Shown: positions 7,257 to 18,336, counted from the stretch's first letter. The stretch: 27,038 nucleotides of DNA from Verrucomicrobiaceae bacterium (GCA_003820635.1 RPOS01000036.1:1-27038); one strand, 5' to 3'. Made by a program: numbers and translations. Notes: generated by a model from the sequence alone, not told the origin.

Positions 7257-8333
7257 ATGAGCGAGAAAATGATCGAAACCACGGAACACCTGGTTCTCCA
7301 CTTGGAGAAAAGCCAGGGCGAATCCGAGGTGCCGGTTTGCGCCATCGACACCGAGGCGGACAGCCTCCACCGCTACCGCGAATCGCTCTGCCTCGTCCAG
7401 TTCGCCGACCGCGGTACATCCGTGCTGATCGATCCGCTGGCCATCGAAAACCTCGCTCCGCTCGGCGATTTTCTCACGCGATCCACCGTCTGGATGCACG
7501 GCGCGGATTATGACATGACCATGTTCAAACGCGAGTTCGGCAGGCTGCCGGCCGTGGTTTATGACACCCAGATCGGCGCACGGTTGTTAGGCGCCCGGCG
7601 CTTCGGCCTCGGCGATCTGGTGAAGGATTACTTCGGCGTGGAACTCTCCAAAACCTCCCAGAAGGCGGATTGGGGCAAGCGCCCGCTCTCACCCAAGATG
7701 GTCGAGTATGCCCTCAACGACGTGCACTACCTGCTCGACATGGGCGACATGATCGTCTCCCGGCTGCGCGATCTCGGCCGCTACGATTGGTTTGAGGAAA
7801 GTTGCTCCGCCGCCCGCCAGAAGGTGCTCGACCGCGATGACTCGAAGGAGGAAATGTGGCGCATCCAGGGCTCCGGCAAGCTCGACCGCCGCGGCCTCGC
7901 CTGCCTGCGCGCGCTGTGGCACTGGCGCGACGCCGAGGCCAAGGCCTGGGACCGCCCGTCCTTCATGGTGCTCACCAACCGCCAGCTGCTGGAGTGGAGC
8001 CATGACCTCGCCTCCGGCAAATCCATCACCCTGCCCCACCATTTCCGCCCGGATCGCATCAAGCGTTTCAAAACCGCCGTCGCCAAAGTGGAGGCGCTCA
8101 AGGAGGAGGATTGGCCAGCCCGCCCATCCACCAAGCGCCGCAGACGCGACCGCGATTTCGACCGGCGGGTCGATGCGCTGCTCCGCGACCGCGAACAGGC
8201 GTCCGCCAAGCTGGACATCGAAGGCGCGCTGATCGCCCCGCGGGCCGCGCTGGAAGCCATCGCCGCAGAGGAGGCCAAGCCCTCCGATCTGCTGCTCCGC
8301 TGGCAGCTTGAGCGCCTGGTTCTCACGGATTGA
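7257..8333 (+). CDS. rnd: Ribonuclease D (3'-5' exoribonuclease)
   Basis: A 358-residue protein with a complete DEDDy exonuclease domain: D31-T-E33 (motif I), HGADYD ending in D86 (motif II), and Y151-ALN-D155 (motif III). An HRDC-type helical region follows (WRIQGSGKLDRRGLACLRALWHWRD, about residues 200-290), then a basic stretch with KRRRRDRDFDRR. Architecture and length fit RNase D, which trims the 3' ends of tRNA and other stable RNA precursors. The ATG at 7257 is preferred over an upstream in-frame ATG at 7185 that lies inside the preceding gene. The 17-base gap to that gene suggests one operon. Confidence 0.9.
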   Translation: MSEKMIETTEHLVLHLEKSQGESEVPVCAIDTEADSLHRYRESLCLVQFADRGTSVLIDPLAIENLAPLGDFLTRSTVWMHGADYDMTMFKREFGRLPAVVYDTQIGARLLGARRFGLGDLVKDYFGVELSKTSQKADWGKRPLSPKMVEYALNDVHYLLDMGDMIVSRLRDLGRYDWFEESCSAARQKVLDRDDSKEEMWRIQGSGKLDRRGLACLRALWHWRDAEAKAWDRPSFMVLTNRQLLEWSHDLASGKSITLPHHFRPDRIKRFKTAVAKVEALKEEDWPARPSTKRRRRDRDFDRRVDALLRDREQASAKLDIEGALIAPRAALEAIAAEEAKPSDLLLRWQLERLVLTD

Positions 8334-8396
8334 GCAACCATTTCGGGCCTACCCTGCGGCGGCTTGGTTTCCAGCTGCTCAGCCCGGTCAGTTTAG

Positions 8397-11063
<2,667 letters not shown>

Positions 11064-11075
11064 CATCCAAATTCC

Positions 11076-11509
11076 GTCATCAGTCATTGGTCACCGGTCA
11101 TTAGGAAAGAACATGAAAAGCGCAGTCAACGATCTGGAGATTTATCGCGAGGCGATGGAAATCGGCGAAGAGATCTGGTCATTGGTTCACGACTGGGACT
11201 ACTTCCCCAAGGATACGATCGGCAAACAGGTTGTCCGATCCGCAGATTCAATTGCCGCCAATCTTTCCGAAGGCTACGGCCGCTATCATTTCAAGGAGAA
11301 CCAGAAATTCTGTTATTACTCGCGCGGATCCGCAGAGGAAACGCCAACGTGGATAGAAAAAGCCGCCCGCCGCGATCTGGCGGAACGCGAAAGCGCTCGC
11401 CTGCTCTATGCCCGGATTGAAACCTACAAAAAACGCCTCAACGCCTACATTCGAACCATTGGTTCATCCGACGCTTCTTCCCGCTGACTGATGACCGCTG
11501 ACCATTGAC
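11076..11509 (+). mobile_element. Heptamer-bounded cassette carrying a four-helix-bundle gene
   Basis: The left array at 11076-11103 reads GTCATCA, GTCATTG, GTCACCG, GTCATTA, then GGAAAGA. The right array at 11482-11509, read on the minus strand, is GTCAATG, GTCAGCG, GTCATCA, GTCAGCG, then GGAAGAA. Both point inward to a single small gene. The left terminal GGAAAGA sits just before that gene's ATG and can serve as its Shine-Dalgarno sequence; its stop codon TGA lies inside the first right-hand heptamer. The cassette splits gyrB from gyrA and ends 6 bases before the gyrA start codon. No transposase is present, so mobility would need to be supplied in trans and is inferred. Confidence 0.55.
11113..11487 (+). 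CDS. Four-helix-bundle protein (S23 / 23S rRNA intervening-sequence family)
   Basis: A 124-residue, largely helical protein. Family signatures are the start DLEIYREAMEIGEEIWSLV, the FPKDTIGKQVVRSADSIAANLSEGYGR motif region (residues ~33-58), and FCYYSRGSAEETPTWIEKA. This matches the TIGR02436-type four-helix bundle first known from ORFs in 23S rRNA intervening sequences and related to the Avd accessory protein of diversity-generating retroelements. Biochemical role unknown; Avd-like bundles form basic pentameric barrels that bind nucleic acid. Here no reverse transcriptase or rRNA is nearby. The gene lies within inverted heptamer arrays between gyrB and gyrA, and its stop codon is inside the right array. 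Confidence 0.88.
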   Translation: MKSAVNDLEIYREAMEIGEEIWSLVHDWDYFPKDTIGKQVVRSADSIAANLSEGYGRYHFKENQKFCYYSRGSAEETPTWIEKAARRDLAERESARLLYARIETYKKRLNAYIRTIGSSDASSR

Positions 11510-11515
11510 TTTCCC

Positions 11516-14215
11516 ATGTCCAACGACTCCATCAAGCCCATCAACGTCGCCGAGGAACTTTCCCAATCGTTCCTGGAATATTCGATGTCGGTCATCATTT
11601 CCCGTGCGCTGCCCGATGTGCGCGACGGACTGAAACCCTCCCAGCGCCGCGTGCTCTATGCCATGCGCCAGCTTGGCGTCACGCCGGGAAAGGCCCACGT
11701 CAAGTGCGCCAAGATCGTCGGTGAAACGATGGGTAATTACCACCCGCACGGCGACCAATCGATTTACACCACACTCGTCAACATGGGCCAGCCATGGTCG
11801 ATGCGCGACATGCTCGTCGATGGCCAGGGCAACTTCGGATCGGTGGAAGGCGATGCCGCCGCGTCCATGCGATACACCGAGGCGCGCCTTCATCACCTCG
11901 GCATGGCGATGATGGAAGACCTCGACAAGGACACCGTCGATTTCCAACCCAACTACGACGGCTCCCAGGAAGAACCCACCGTTCTGCCCTCCGCGTTTCC
12001 TAACTTCCTCGTCAACGGCGGCACTGGCATCGCCGTCGGCATGGCCACCAACCTTGCACCGCACAACCTCGGCGAGGTCGTGGATGGCATCTGTGCCCAG
12101 ATCGACAACCCGGACATCACCCTGGCTGGGCTGATGCAACACATCAAGGGGCCGGACTTCCCCGTCGCCTGCGAGATCCGCGGCATCCGCGGCATCGAAA
12201 GCTACTTCGCCACCGGCCGCGGCTCGATGCGGCTGCGCGGCAAGGTCGAGATCGAGGAAAACGAAAACGGCAAATCCATCATCGTCATCCGCGAGGTCCC
12301 ATACGGCGTCAACCGCGCCGTGCTGCAGGAACGCATCGCCGAGCTCGTCAACGAGAAAGTCCTCACCGGCATCTCCGGCATGCGCGACCTCTCCGATGAG
12401 GAAACCCGCATCGAGATCGAGTTGAAACGCGACGCCCGCCCGCAGGTTGTTGTCGCCCAGCTCTTCAAGCTCACGTCGCTGGAAACCTCCTTCAGCGTGA
12501 ACATGCTGGCCATTCACAACAAGCGGCCGCGCCAGATGTCGCTCAAGGAGGTGATCGACGCATACATCGAGCACCGCCGCGAAGTCGTGCTGCGCCGCAC
12601 CCGTTTCCTCCTCAACAAAGCGGAGGAACGCGCCGAGTTGTTAGAGGCGTTCCTGCTCGCGCTCGGCCATCTCGACGACTTCATCAAGATCATCCGCGAC
12701 TCGAAAAACCGTGACGAGGCCCGCGAGCGCCTTGGCGCCTACCAGTTCTCCACCGCCACCGCGGAGAAACTCGGCATCCTCATCCGCTCGCAGGCCGCCG
12801 TTCAGGACGACCGCTACGTGTTCTCCGAGCGACAGGTCAACGCCATCCTCGAGCTCCGCCTCTATCAGCTCACCGGCATGGAGCAGGACAAGGTGAAGGG
12901 CGAATACGACGGCATCCTGATCGAAATCAAGGATTTGTTAGACATCCTCGCCCGCGAAGTCCGTGTGCTCACCATCATCAAGGACGAACTCCGCGCCATC
13001 AAGGACAAGCACGCCACGCCGCGCAAGTGCCCGATCTTGGCCGAGGAAGGCGAGATCGCCATGGAGGACCTCATCGCCAACGACGCGATGATCGTCACGC
13101 TCTCGCACCGTGGTTATGTGAAACGCACGCCCGCCAGTGAATACCGCCTGCAAGGCCGCGGCGGCAAGGGGCTCAAGGGCATGGAAACCAAGGCCACCGC
13201 CAAGGACGAGCCGGATGATTTCGTCGAGCACCTGTTCTCGGTCCAGGCGCACGACTACCTGCTGTTCTTCACCAATACCGGACGCCTCTACGTCGAGCGC
13301 GTGTTCCAACTCCCCGAGGGCTCCCGCACCTCCACCGGCCGCAGCATCAAGAACGTGCTCAACCTCAAGCCCGAGGAGAAAATCGCCGCGCTGCTGCGTC
13401 TCGAACGCGTCACCGACGACGACGGAAATGACATCACCTTCCGCGAGGAGGCCGGCTTCGTCTTCTTCTCCACCCGCTCCGGCAAGGTGAAGAAAACCGC
13501 GCTCAATGACTTCCGCAACTACCGCAAGGATGGCATCATCGCCATCAATCTGGAAGAAGGCAACGACCTCATCGGAGTCAACCTCACCAGTGGCGAGGAC
13601 GAAATCATTCTCGTCACCCGAAACGGCCTCAGCATCCGCTTCACCGAGGGGGTTTATCGGAAACCGCAGAACGAAACCGAAGATGAGGAGGAGTCCGCAG
13701 AAGAAGCGCCGGATGAAGGCGAAGCCGCAGAGGACGACGGCACCCCCCAGATCCGCCCGCAGGGACGCAACACCGCCGGTGTCACCGGCATCCGCCTCAA
13801 AAAGGGCGACGAGGTGGTCGGCATGGCCATCGTCACGGCAGGTTCCACCTTGCTGGTTGCCGCTGAAAACGGCCTCGGCAAACGCACCGCCTTCACCAGC
13901 TACCCGGCCCGCCGCCGCGGCGGCATGGGCGTCAAGACGATGAACGTCACGGACAAGACCGGCCCGGTAGTCGGAGCCGTCACCGTCACCGAGGAGGACG
14001 AGCTCATGCTCATGACCTCCACCGGCCAGAGCATCCGCATCCGCGCCGCGGAAATCCGCGAAACCGGCCGCGTGGCCCAAGGCGTGAAACTGCTCACGCT
14101 CAAGGAAGGCGAGAAGCTGCAGGATGTTTCCATCGTCATTCCGGATGGGGAGGATGAACGGAGCGCGGACTTCAGTCCGCCAGAAACTGCAGGCGATGAG
14201 GAACAGGCGGACTGA
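11516..14215 (+). CDS. gyrA: DNA gyrase subunit A
   Basis: An 899-residue protein. The breakage-reunion domain shows ALPDVRDGLKPSQRRVLYAM, the winged-helix segment NYHPHGDQSIYTT and the catalytic tyrosine Y120 in RYTEARL. The C-terminal beta-pinwheel carries a GyrA box, QGRGGKG, at residues 546-552, which identifies gyrase rather than topoisomerase IV. Pinwheel blades follow, interrupted near residues 720-750 by a strongly acidic insert (ETEDEEESAEEAPDEGEAAEDD). At the quinolone-contact positions the residues are Q81 and T85, where E. coli has Ser83 and Asp87. The last ~17 residues and the stop codon are encoded within a REPIN-like inverted repeat. The start codon lies 6 bases past a heptamer array, with no visible Shine-Dalgarno sequence. 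Confidence 0.97.
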   Translation: MSNDSIKPINVAEELSQSFLEYSMSVIISRALPDVRDGLKPSQRRVLYAMRQLGVTPGKAHVKCAKIVGETMGNYHPHGDQSIYTTLVNMGQPWSMRDMLVDGQGNFGSVEGDAAASMRYTEARLHHLGMAMMEDLDKDTVDFQPNYDGSQEEPTVLPSAFPNFLVNGGTGIAVGMATNLAPHNLGEVVDGICAQIDNPDITLAGLMQHIKGPDFPVACEIRGIRGIESYFATGRGSMRLRGKVEIEENENGKSIIVIREVPYGVNRAVLQERIAELVNEKVLTGISGMRDLSDEETRIEIELKRDARPQVVVAQLFKLTSLETSFSVNMLAIHNKRPRQMSLKEVIDAYIEHRREVVLRRTRFLLNKAEERAELLEAFLLALGHLDDFIKIIRDSKNRDEARERLGAYQFSTATAEKLGILIRSQAAVQDDRYVFSERQVNAILELRLYQLTGMEQDKVKGEYDGILIEIKDLLDILAREVRVLTIIKDELRAIKDKHATPRKCPILAEEGEIAMEDLIANDAMIVTLSHRGYVKRTPASEYRLQGRGGKGLKGMETKATAKDEPDDFVEHLFSVQAHDYLLFFTNTGRLYVERVFQLPEGSRTSTGRSIKNVLNLKPEEKIAALLRLERVTDDDGNDITFREEAGFVFFSTRSGKVKKTALNDFRNYRKDGIIAINLEEGNDLIGVNLTSGEDEIILVTRNGLSIRFTEGVYRKPQNETEDEEESAEEAPDEGEAAEDDGTPQIRPQGRNTAGVTGIRLKKGDEVVGMAIVTAGSTLLVAAENGLGKRTAFTSYPARRRGGMGVKTMNVTDKTGPVVGAVTVTEEDELMLMTSTGQSIRIRAAEIRETGRVAQGVKLLTLKEGEKLQDVSIVIPDGEDERSADFSPPETAGDEEQAD

Positions 14216-14224
14216 AGTCCGCGC
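14163..14224. repeat. REPIN-like double palindrome over the gyrA stop codon
   Basis: Two 19-base arms are exact reverse complements of each other: 14163-14181 and 14206-14224, separated by 24 bases. Each arm is also a hairpin by itself, GCGGACT-TC-AGTCCGC on the left and GCGGACT-GA-AGTCCGC on the right. This is the layout of paired inverted REP elements. The gyrA stop codon (14213-14215) lies in the right arm. Confidence 0.85.
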
Positions 14225-14450
14225 CCCAATACCCTCATGAACCGGGGCATCCATTCGCGTGGTTACCTGCCGCATTGGGATTTGTTGCGGACTAAGCAAA
14301 AGTGGGCGGAATTAACCTAGAATCCGCGGTTGGAAAGCGGATGAAGTGCGCAATGGGGTCAAGTGACGGCTGACGGGGTGGCTTGGGTGGGGTCAAACAG
14401 CAACCATCGAGGAAACCTCCAATGAGCTCTTGCGCCTGTCTTCATCAATC

Positions 14451-14555
14451 TCAACTGCGGATTAGAGGTTCATAGGTGTAGCTGCGTGAGACGCCTTTGA
14501 CCGTGGCGGAGGTGACGGCGTGGGGTCGGGGGCCATGGTAGAGCCGGTGGTTTCC
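14451..14555 (-). pseudogene. RHS-repeat remnant
   Basis: The minus-strand reading gives GPRPHAVTSATVKGVSRSYTYE, which resembles the RHS/YD repeat found before the C-terminal toxin of RHS proteins (typical form: GPHAVTSATV followed by SYTYDANGN). After TYE the match stops and the frame ends in PLIRS and TGA. No flanking RHS domain survives, so this would be a short relic of a larger polymorphic-toxin or wall-associated gene. The identification is by eye from about 30 residues. The surrounding open frame extends to 14681, but its upstream half has no similarity that I recognise. Confidence 0.4.
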
Positions 14556-14648
14556 TTCGAGCAAAGTGACGGAGCGCTGAGCGTCCACATCCGCCGCGGG
14601 GAACAAGCCGCCATCATTCGCTGGTCCGGCGGGGGAGCCGTGCCGGAA

Positions 14649-14681
14649 GTGGCGGCGGAATGAGCGGAAAAAGGCCGCCAC
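14649..14681 (-). terminator. GC-rich hairpin right after the acidic hypothetical gene
   Basis: GTGGCGGC (14649-14656) pairs perfectly with GCCGCCAC (14674-14681) across a 17-base loop. On the minus strand it begins 1 base after the TAA stop of the gene at 14683. There is no T-run behind the stem, only five T inside the loop, so it may protect the 3' end rather than act as a classical terminator. Confidence 0.35.
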
Positions 14682-14682
14682 C

Positions 14683-15879
14683 TTACTTCAGTTCGCGACG
14701 CAGCTCGGTGATGCCGTCGCGAATTTCGAAGGCCGACGAGCGGATGTGGGCGAGCGCGGCAAGCTGATCGGGATCTTCTTCCTCGGCCATGAGTTGCTGG
14801 CAGCAGGCGACGGCCTCGTTGAGCCAGTTGAGGCAGCGTTTCAAAATGGCCAGCACATAACCGGTTTCCGGTTCGAAGCCGCTGCCCCGGTCGTTGAGCG
14901 CGCCGGCGAGCTTGCCGCTCACTTGCAGCAGATTGGAAACCAGTTGATAGGCGGGAGTGCCCGGGCCCTTGTCACCGGGCACCACGTCCATCGCGCGCAT
15001 CGCGAGTTCCTGCGCGCGGGCCTGCAGCGGATGGCTTTCATCCTCGCCAAACATATCCTCATCCGGATCGGGAAACCCGTCATCGTCCCCGTCCGAATCA
15101 CAGTCGAAGCCCGGCTCCTCTGTGGATTCGAAGTCTTCGTCGTCTTCGAGATAACCGCCATCGCCGGCCTCCTCGCGGTCGGCCAGCGCGTCTAACAGAC
15201 CGTCCCAACCCATGACGAAGGCCTCCTTGCGCTCGCTGTCGGCGTCCTCCATGTATTTCTCCAGCACTTCCTGATAGGCGTCGGTGAGCCGGTCGGACTC
15301 CTTGAGGCGCTCCTCCCACTCGTATTCGTCGAGCTCCTCGGGATATTTGGCATCCGTGCCGGTAGGCTCGCGGCGGCGGATCACCTGCGCCATGAAATCC
15401 CGCATCGCCTGGAGGTTTGCGAGCTTCTGGGCCTCCTCGGCGTCCTCATCCATCTCCCACTGGTGGGGAAAAACCTCGAGTTGATAGTTTGCGGTCTCGA
15501 TGACCACCCGGCCGTTGGCCTCGCTGAACCACTCAAGATAGAGCGTGTTTTTCCACTCGAAGGGGATCGTTGACTTGTTCTCGTAAAGTCGCAGGAACTC
15601 ATCCTCTTCCACCAGCGGCACCTTGTTTTTGCGCGAGGCGGTCATGTCGCCCACGATGCCGATTTGTTCCGGCAAGAGCCCCTTCGTGTTGGAGTCCGCC
15701 ACGGGCGAGGGATTTTCAAAGCGCAGCCTGGTGCCGGCCAGATCGCGCCAGCAATCGCCGTCCAGCGAAAGCACCAGCGGTTCCTCGCGCCCGGCCAGCC
15801 AGATGCGGCCCGTGGTGCGGCCCTCGACGGTGTTGTCGATCTCGCCGCGGATCACCGCTTCATCGATGCGCCATGCCAT
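14683..15879 (-). CDS. Acidic conserved-looking hypothetical protein
   Basis: With the ATG at 15879 the product (MAWRIDEAVIRGEIDN...) has 398 residues. I do not recognise the family. Three parts are visible: an N-terminal region of ~100 residues that looks beta-rich (GRIWLAGREEPLVLSLDGD, DLAGTRLRFENP); a charged helical middle (~130-240) with many Glu, Asp and Arg; a very acidic linker (~245-295; GGYLEDDEDFESTEEP, DSDGDDDGFPDPDED); and a helical C-terminal domain of ~100 residues with cysteines (NEAVACCQQLMAEEEDPD). There is no signal peptide or membrane helix, so it is probably cytoplasmic. The N-terminal part might bind nucleic acid or protein, but nothing shows it. An ORF start at 15915 is possible but less natural. 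Confidence 0.75.
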   Translation of the reverse strand: MAWRIDEAVIRGEIDNTVEGRTTGRIWLAGREEPLVLSLDGDCWRDLAGTRLRFENPSPVADSNTKGLLPEQIGIVGDMTASRKNKVPLVEEDEFLRLYENKSTIPFEWKNTLYLEWFSEANGRVVIETANYQLEVFPHQWEMDEDAEEAQKLANLQAMRDFMAQVIRRREPTGTDAKYPEELDEYEWEERLKESDRLTDAYQEVLEKYMEDADSERKEAFVMGWDGLLDALADREEAGDGGYLEDDEDFESTEEPGFDCDSDGDDDGFPDPDEDMFGEDESHPLQARAQELAMRAMDVVPGDKGPGTPAYQLVSNLLQVSGKLAGALNDRGSGFEPETGYVLAILKRCLNWLNEAVACCQQLMAEEEDPDQLAALAHIRSSAFEIRDGITELRRELK

Positions 15880-15931
15880 GCACAGAGTTTCCGCGACTTG
15901 CCGGCGGGCCGTCAAGCAGCCACATCATCCG

Positions 15932-16405
15932 TTAGTAGATGCGTCTTCCGGGCAGTTGTGCATATTCGCGGATCAATTCCATGGCCTCGGCGCGGCACGA
16001 CTCGCGCGATGGTATCATGCGTTGCTCCGGCGGCAGGACCATCTGGCGGAAAAACTCGCGATCATCGAAACCGACCTCCGCCGCATCCTCGACGCGGAAG
16101 CCATGATAAATCGCGCCGAGCCGGGCCCAGTGGATCGCGCCCAGGCACATCGGACACGGCTCACCAGTGGTGTGAATTTCGCAGCCTTCGAGCGAAAAGG
16201 AGCCGAGCCGGGCACAGGCCGCGCGGATGGCGGTGATTTCGCCATGCGCCGTGGGATCGTTGGTGGCGAGCACGCGGTTCCAGCCCTCGCCGATGATTTC
16301 GCCATCGCGCACCACCACCGCGCCGAAGGGTCCGCCATCGCCGCACCGCATGCCTTGGCGAGCCAGTTCGATGGCGCGCATCATGAATTCATCCCGGTTC
16401 GGCAT
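15932..16405 (-). CDS. guaD: Guanine deaminase-type nucleoside deaminase
   Basis: A 157-residue cytidine-deaminase-fold protein. Zinc-site motifs are complete: H54-G-E56 in DPTAHGEITAIRAAC, with Glu56 as proton shuttle, and P83-C-P-M-C87. The GGPFGAVVVRDG start, CLGAIHWARLGAIYHGF and the GFDDREFFRQMVLPPEQR segment match the Bacillus GuaD group, which converts guanine to xanthine, rather than tRNA-specific TadA. The C-terminus ends in an aromatic Tyr (PGRRIY), as GuaD proteins do. The usual HAE triplet is HGE here. I start at ATG 16405 (MPNRDEFMMRAIELA), as in the family; an upstream ATG at 16435 is in frame. Cytosolic purine salvage is the expected role. Confidence 0.8.
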   Translation of the reverse strand: MPNRDEFMMRAIELARQGMRCGDGGPFGAVVVRDGEIIGEGWNRVLATNDPTAHGEITAIRAACARLGSFSLEGCEIHTTGEPCPMCLGAIHWARLGAIYHGFRVEDAAEVGFDDREFFRQMVLPPEQRMIPSRESCRAEAMELIREYAQLPGRRIY

Positions 16406-16465
16406 GCGGAGAAGAATGACAGGCGGAACCGTCATCTTTCAAGCCGTCATGAGACGAGTGGGCAT

Positions 16466-16482
16466 GGCGGATGCAATCCGCC
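16466..16482. repeat. REP-like hairpin between typA and guaD
   Basis: GGCGGAT-GCA-ATCCGCC is a perfect 7-base stem with a 3-base loop. It lies 10 bases beyond the typA stop and 61 bases before the guaD start, on the path of minus-strand transcription. No T-run follows. The stem resembles the arms of the REPIN at gyrA (GCGGA...TCCGC), so it may be a related single REP unit or a transcript-end stabiliser. Confidence 0.5.
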
Positions 16483-16491
16483 GCCACGGGA

Positions 16492-18336
16492 TCACCCGCG
16501 GTTGCTGCGGTCCTCGACGTTGGCGCCCTTGGCGGCGCGCTTGCGGGCGTTGGCATCGAGGATGCGCTTGCGCAGGCGGATGTTCTTGGGTGTGGCTTCC
16601 ACGAGTTCGTCGATATCGATGTATTCGATGGCGCGTTCGAGCGAGAATCTAACAGGCGGCGTGAGCTTGGAGGTCTTGTCCTTGCCGGCGGAGCGCATGT
16701 TGTCGAGGTGCTTCTCCTTCACCGGGTTCACGGGCAGATCGCCGACGCGCGGGTTTTCGCCCACGAGCATGCCGCCGTACACCGCATCGCCGGGAGCCAC
16801 AAACAGGATGCCGCGCTCTTCGAGCATTTGCAGCGAGTAAGGCGTGGCGGTGCCGGAATCCATCGAAACGAGAGTGCCGGTGGTGCGGTTCTGGATTTCA
16901 CCGGCATGCGGACCGTATTCCTTGAACAAGTGGCTCATGATGCCGTGGCCTGAGGTCAGGTTGACGAGTTCCGTTTCGAATCCAATCAGGCCGCGCGTCG
17001 GGATGACGGCCTGGATGAAGGTGCGGCCGGAGGGCTCGCTGTCCATGTGCTCCATCACGCCCTTGCGGTTCATCATGATCTTGAGGATGCCCTGGGTGTA
17101 GTCGCCGGGTGCTTCGACATAGAGTGTTTCGAAAGGCTCTAACAACTTGCCCGCATCGTCGCGGCGGAAAATCACCACCGGCCGGGAAACCAGCACCTCG
17201 AATCCCTCGCGGCGCATTTGTTCGACGAGCACGGCGATCTGCATGGCGCCGCGGGCGGAGACGTTGAACACGCCTGATACATCCGTGTCTTCGACTTGGA
17301 TCGAGATATTGGTTTTCAACTCGCGCATCAGGCGGTCCCGGATGGCGCGGGACGTGACGTGCTTGCCTTCCTTGCCGGCGAGCGGTCCGTCGTTGATGGA
17401 GAACTGCATCGAAACGGTGGGAGGATCGATGGCGACGAAGGGAAGCGGCTCCATGTCACCGTCGGCGGCGAGGGTTTCGCCGATATCGATGTTTTCAATG
17501 CCGGCGGCGATGCCGACGATGCCGCCCGCGCCGCAGCCTTCGGAGTCGGCGGTGGCGAGGCCGGAGTAGGTGAAGGTTTTCATCACCTTGGATTGCTGCC
17601 TGGTGCCATCCTTGCGGAGCAGCCAGATGGTGTCGCCCTTGGTGACGCTGCCGCCCAGCACTTTTCCAATGGCGACGCGGCCGACGTAGTCATCCCACTC
17701 GATGTTGGAGACGAGCATGTGGAAAGGAGCTTCCGGATTGGCCTTTGGCTCGGGGATGTGTTCGACGATTTTTTTCAGCAGCGGGATGCAGTCTTTCCGC
17801 TCGTCGTCCGGATGATCCATGAAGTAGCCGTCGCGGGCGGAACCGTAACAGAACGGGGCGTTGAATTGGTCCTCGTCGGCATCAAGGTCGAGGAAAAGTT
17901 CGAGCACCTGGTCATGCACCTTGAGCGGATCGGCGAGCGGGCGGTCGATCTTGTTGATGACGACGATGGGCTTGAGGCCTTCCTGCATCGCCTTGCGCAG
18001 CACGAAGCGGGTTTGCGCCTGCGGGCCGCCGGAGGCATCCACGACGAGCAGCACGCCATCGACCATTTTCATGACGCGCTCCACCTCCGCGCCGAAGTCG
18101 GCGTGGCCTGGAGTATCGACGATGTTGATGGTGTAGCCTTCCCAGTGAATGGAGGTGTTCTTGGCCTTGATGGTGATGCCTTTCTCGCGTTCGAGATCCA
18201 TCGAGTCCATGGCGCGCTCGGTTTGCGCCTGGTTTTCACGGTAGGTGCCGCCGGCCTGCAGCAGTTGGTCCACCAGCGTGGTTTTGCCGTGGTCAACGTG
18301 GGCGATGATGGCGAGATTGCGGATCTTCAGGGACAT
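16492..18336 (-). CDS. typA: Ribosome-associated translational GTPase TypA/BipA
   Basis: A 614-residue protein, close to E. coli BipA (607). The GTPase domain shows G1 AHVDHGKT (residues 12-19), [23 protein letters not shown] (switch/G2), DTPGHADFG (G3) and VINKIDRP (G4). EF-G-like domains follow, with [24 protein letters not shown] and the TypA-specific C-terminal domain ([33 protein letters not shown]). TypA binds the 70S ribosome and assists 50S assembly and stress or cold adaptation. ATG 18336 gives the canonical [18 protein letters not shown] start; the open frame upstream of it has no family support. Confidence 0.96.
   Translation of the reverse strand: MSLKIRNLAIIAHVDHGKTTLVDQLLQAGGTYRENQAQTERAMDSMDLEREKGITIKAKNTSIHWEGYTINIVDTPGHADFGAEVERVMKMVDGVLLVVDASGGPQAQTRFVLRKAMQEGLKPIVVINKIDRPLADPLKVHDQVLELFLDLDADEDQFNAPFCYGSARDGYFMDHPDDERKDCIPLLKKIVEHIPEPKANPEAPFHMLVSNIEWDDYVGRVAIGKVLGGSVTKGDTIWLLRKDGTRQQSKVMKTFTYSGLATADSEGCGAGGIVGIAAGIENIDIGETLAADGDMEPLPFVAIDPPTVSMQFSINDGPLAGKEGKHVTSRAIRDRLMRELKTNISIQVEDTDVSGVFNVSARGAMQIAVLVEQMRREGFEVLVSRPVVIFRRDDAGKLLEPFETLYVEAPGDYTQGILKIMMNRKGVMEHMDSEPSGRTFIQAVIPTRGLIGFETELVNLTSGHGIMSHLFKEYGPHAGEIQNRTTGTLVSMDSGTATPYSLQMLEERGILFVAPGDAVYGGMLVGENPRVGDLPVNPVKEKHLDNMRSAGKDKTSKLTPPVRFSLERAIEYIDIDELVEATPKNIRLRKRILDANARKRAAKGANVEDRSNRG

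Larger units (their letters stand above)
14225..14682. other. Region without an intact gene between gyrA and the acidic hypothetical gene
   Basis: About 460 bases follow the REPIN. The first part (14225-14450) has stops in all frames I examined and no recognisable domain or strong terminator. The part near 14451-14555 has an RHS-like translation on the minus strand, listed separately. The end holds a GC-rich hairpin at 14649-14681. Composition shifts slightly away from the neighbours, consistent with decayed or transferred sequence. Confidence 0.5.

Noticed and set aside
11076..11509. CRISPR-like array or diversity-generating retroelement
   Set aside because: The repeats are heptamers without spacers, and there is no reverse transcriptase, template repeat or cas gene, although the four-helix bundle resembles Avd.
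14535..14663. 42-codon plus-strand frame starting MVEPVVSFEQSDGA
   Set aside because: No recognisable domain or ribosome-binding site, and it overlaps the RHS-like reading on the other strand. Not strong enough to list as a gene.
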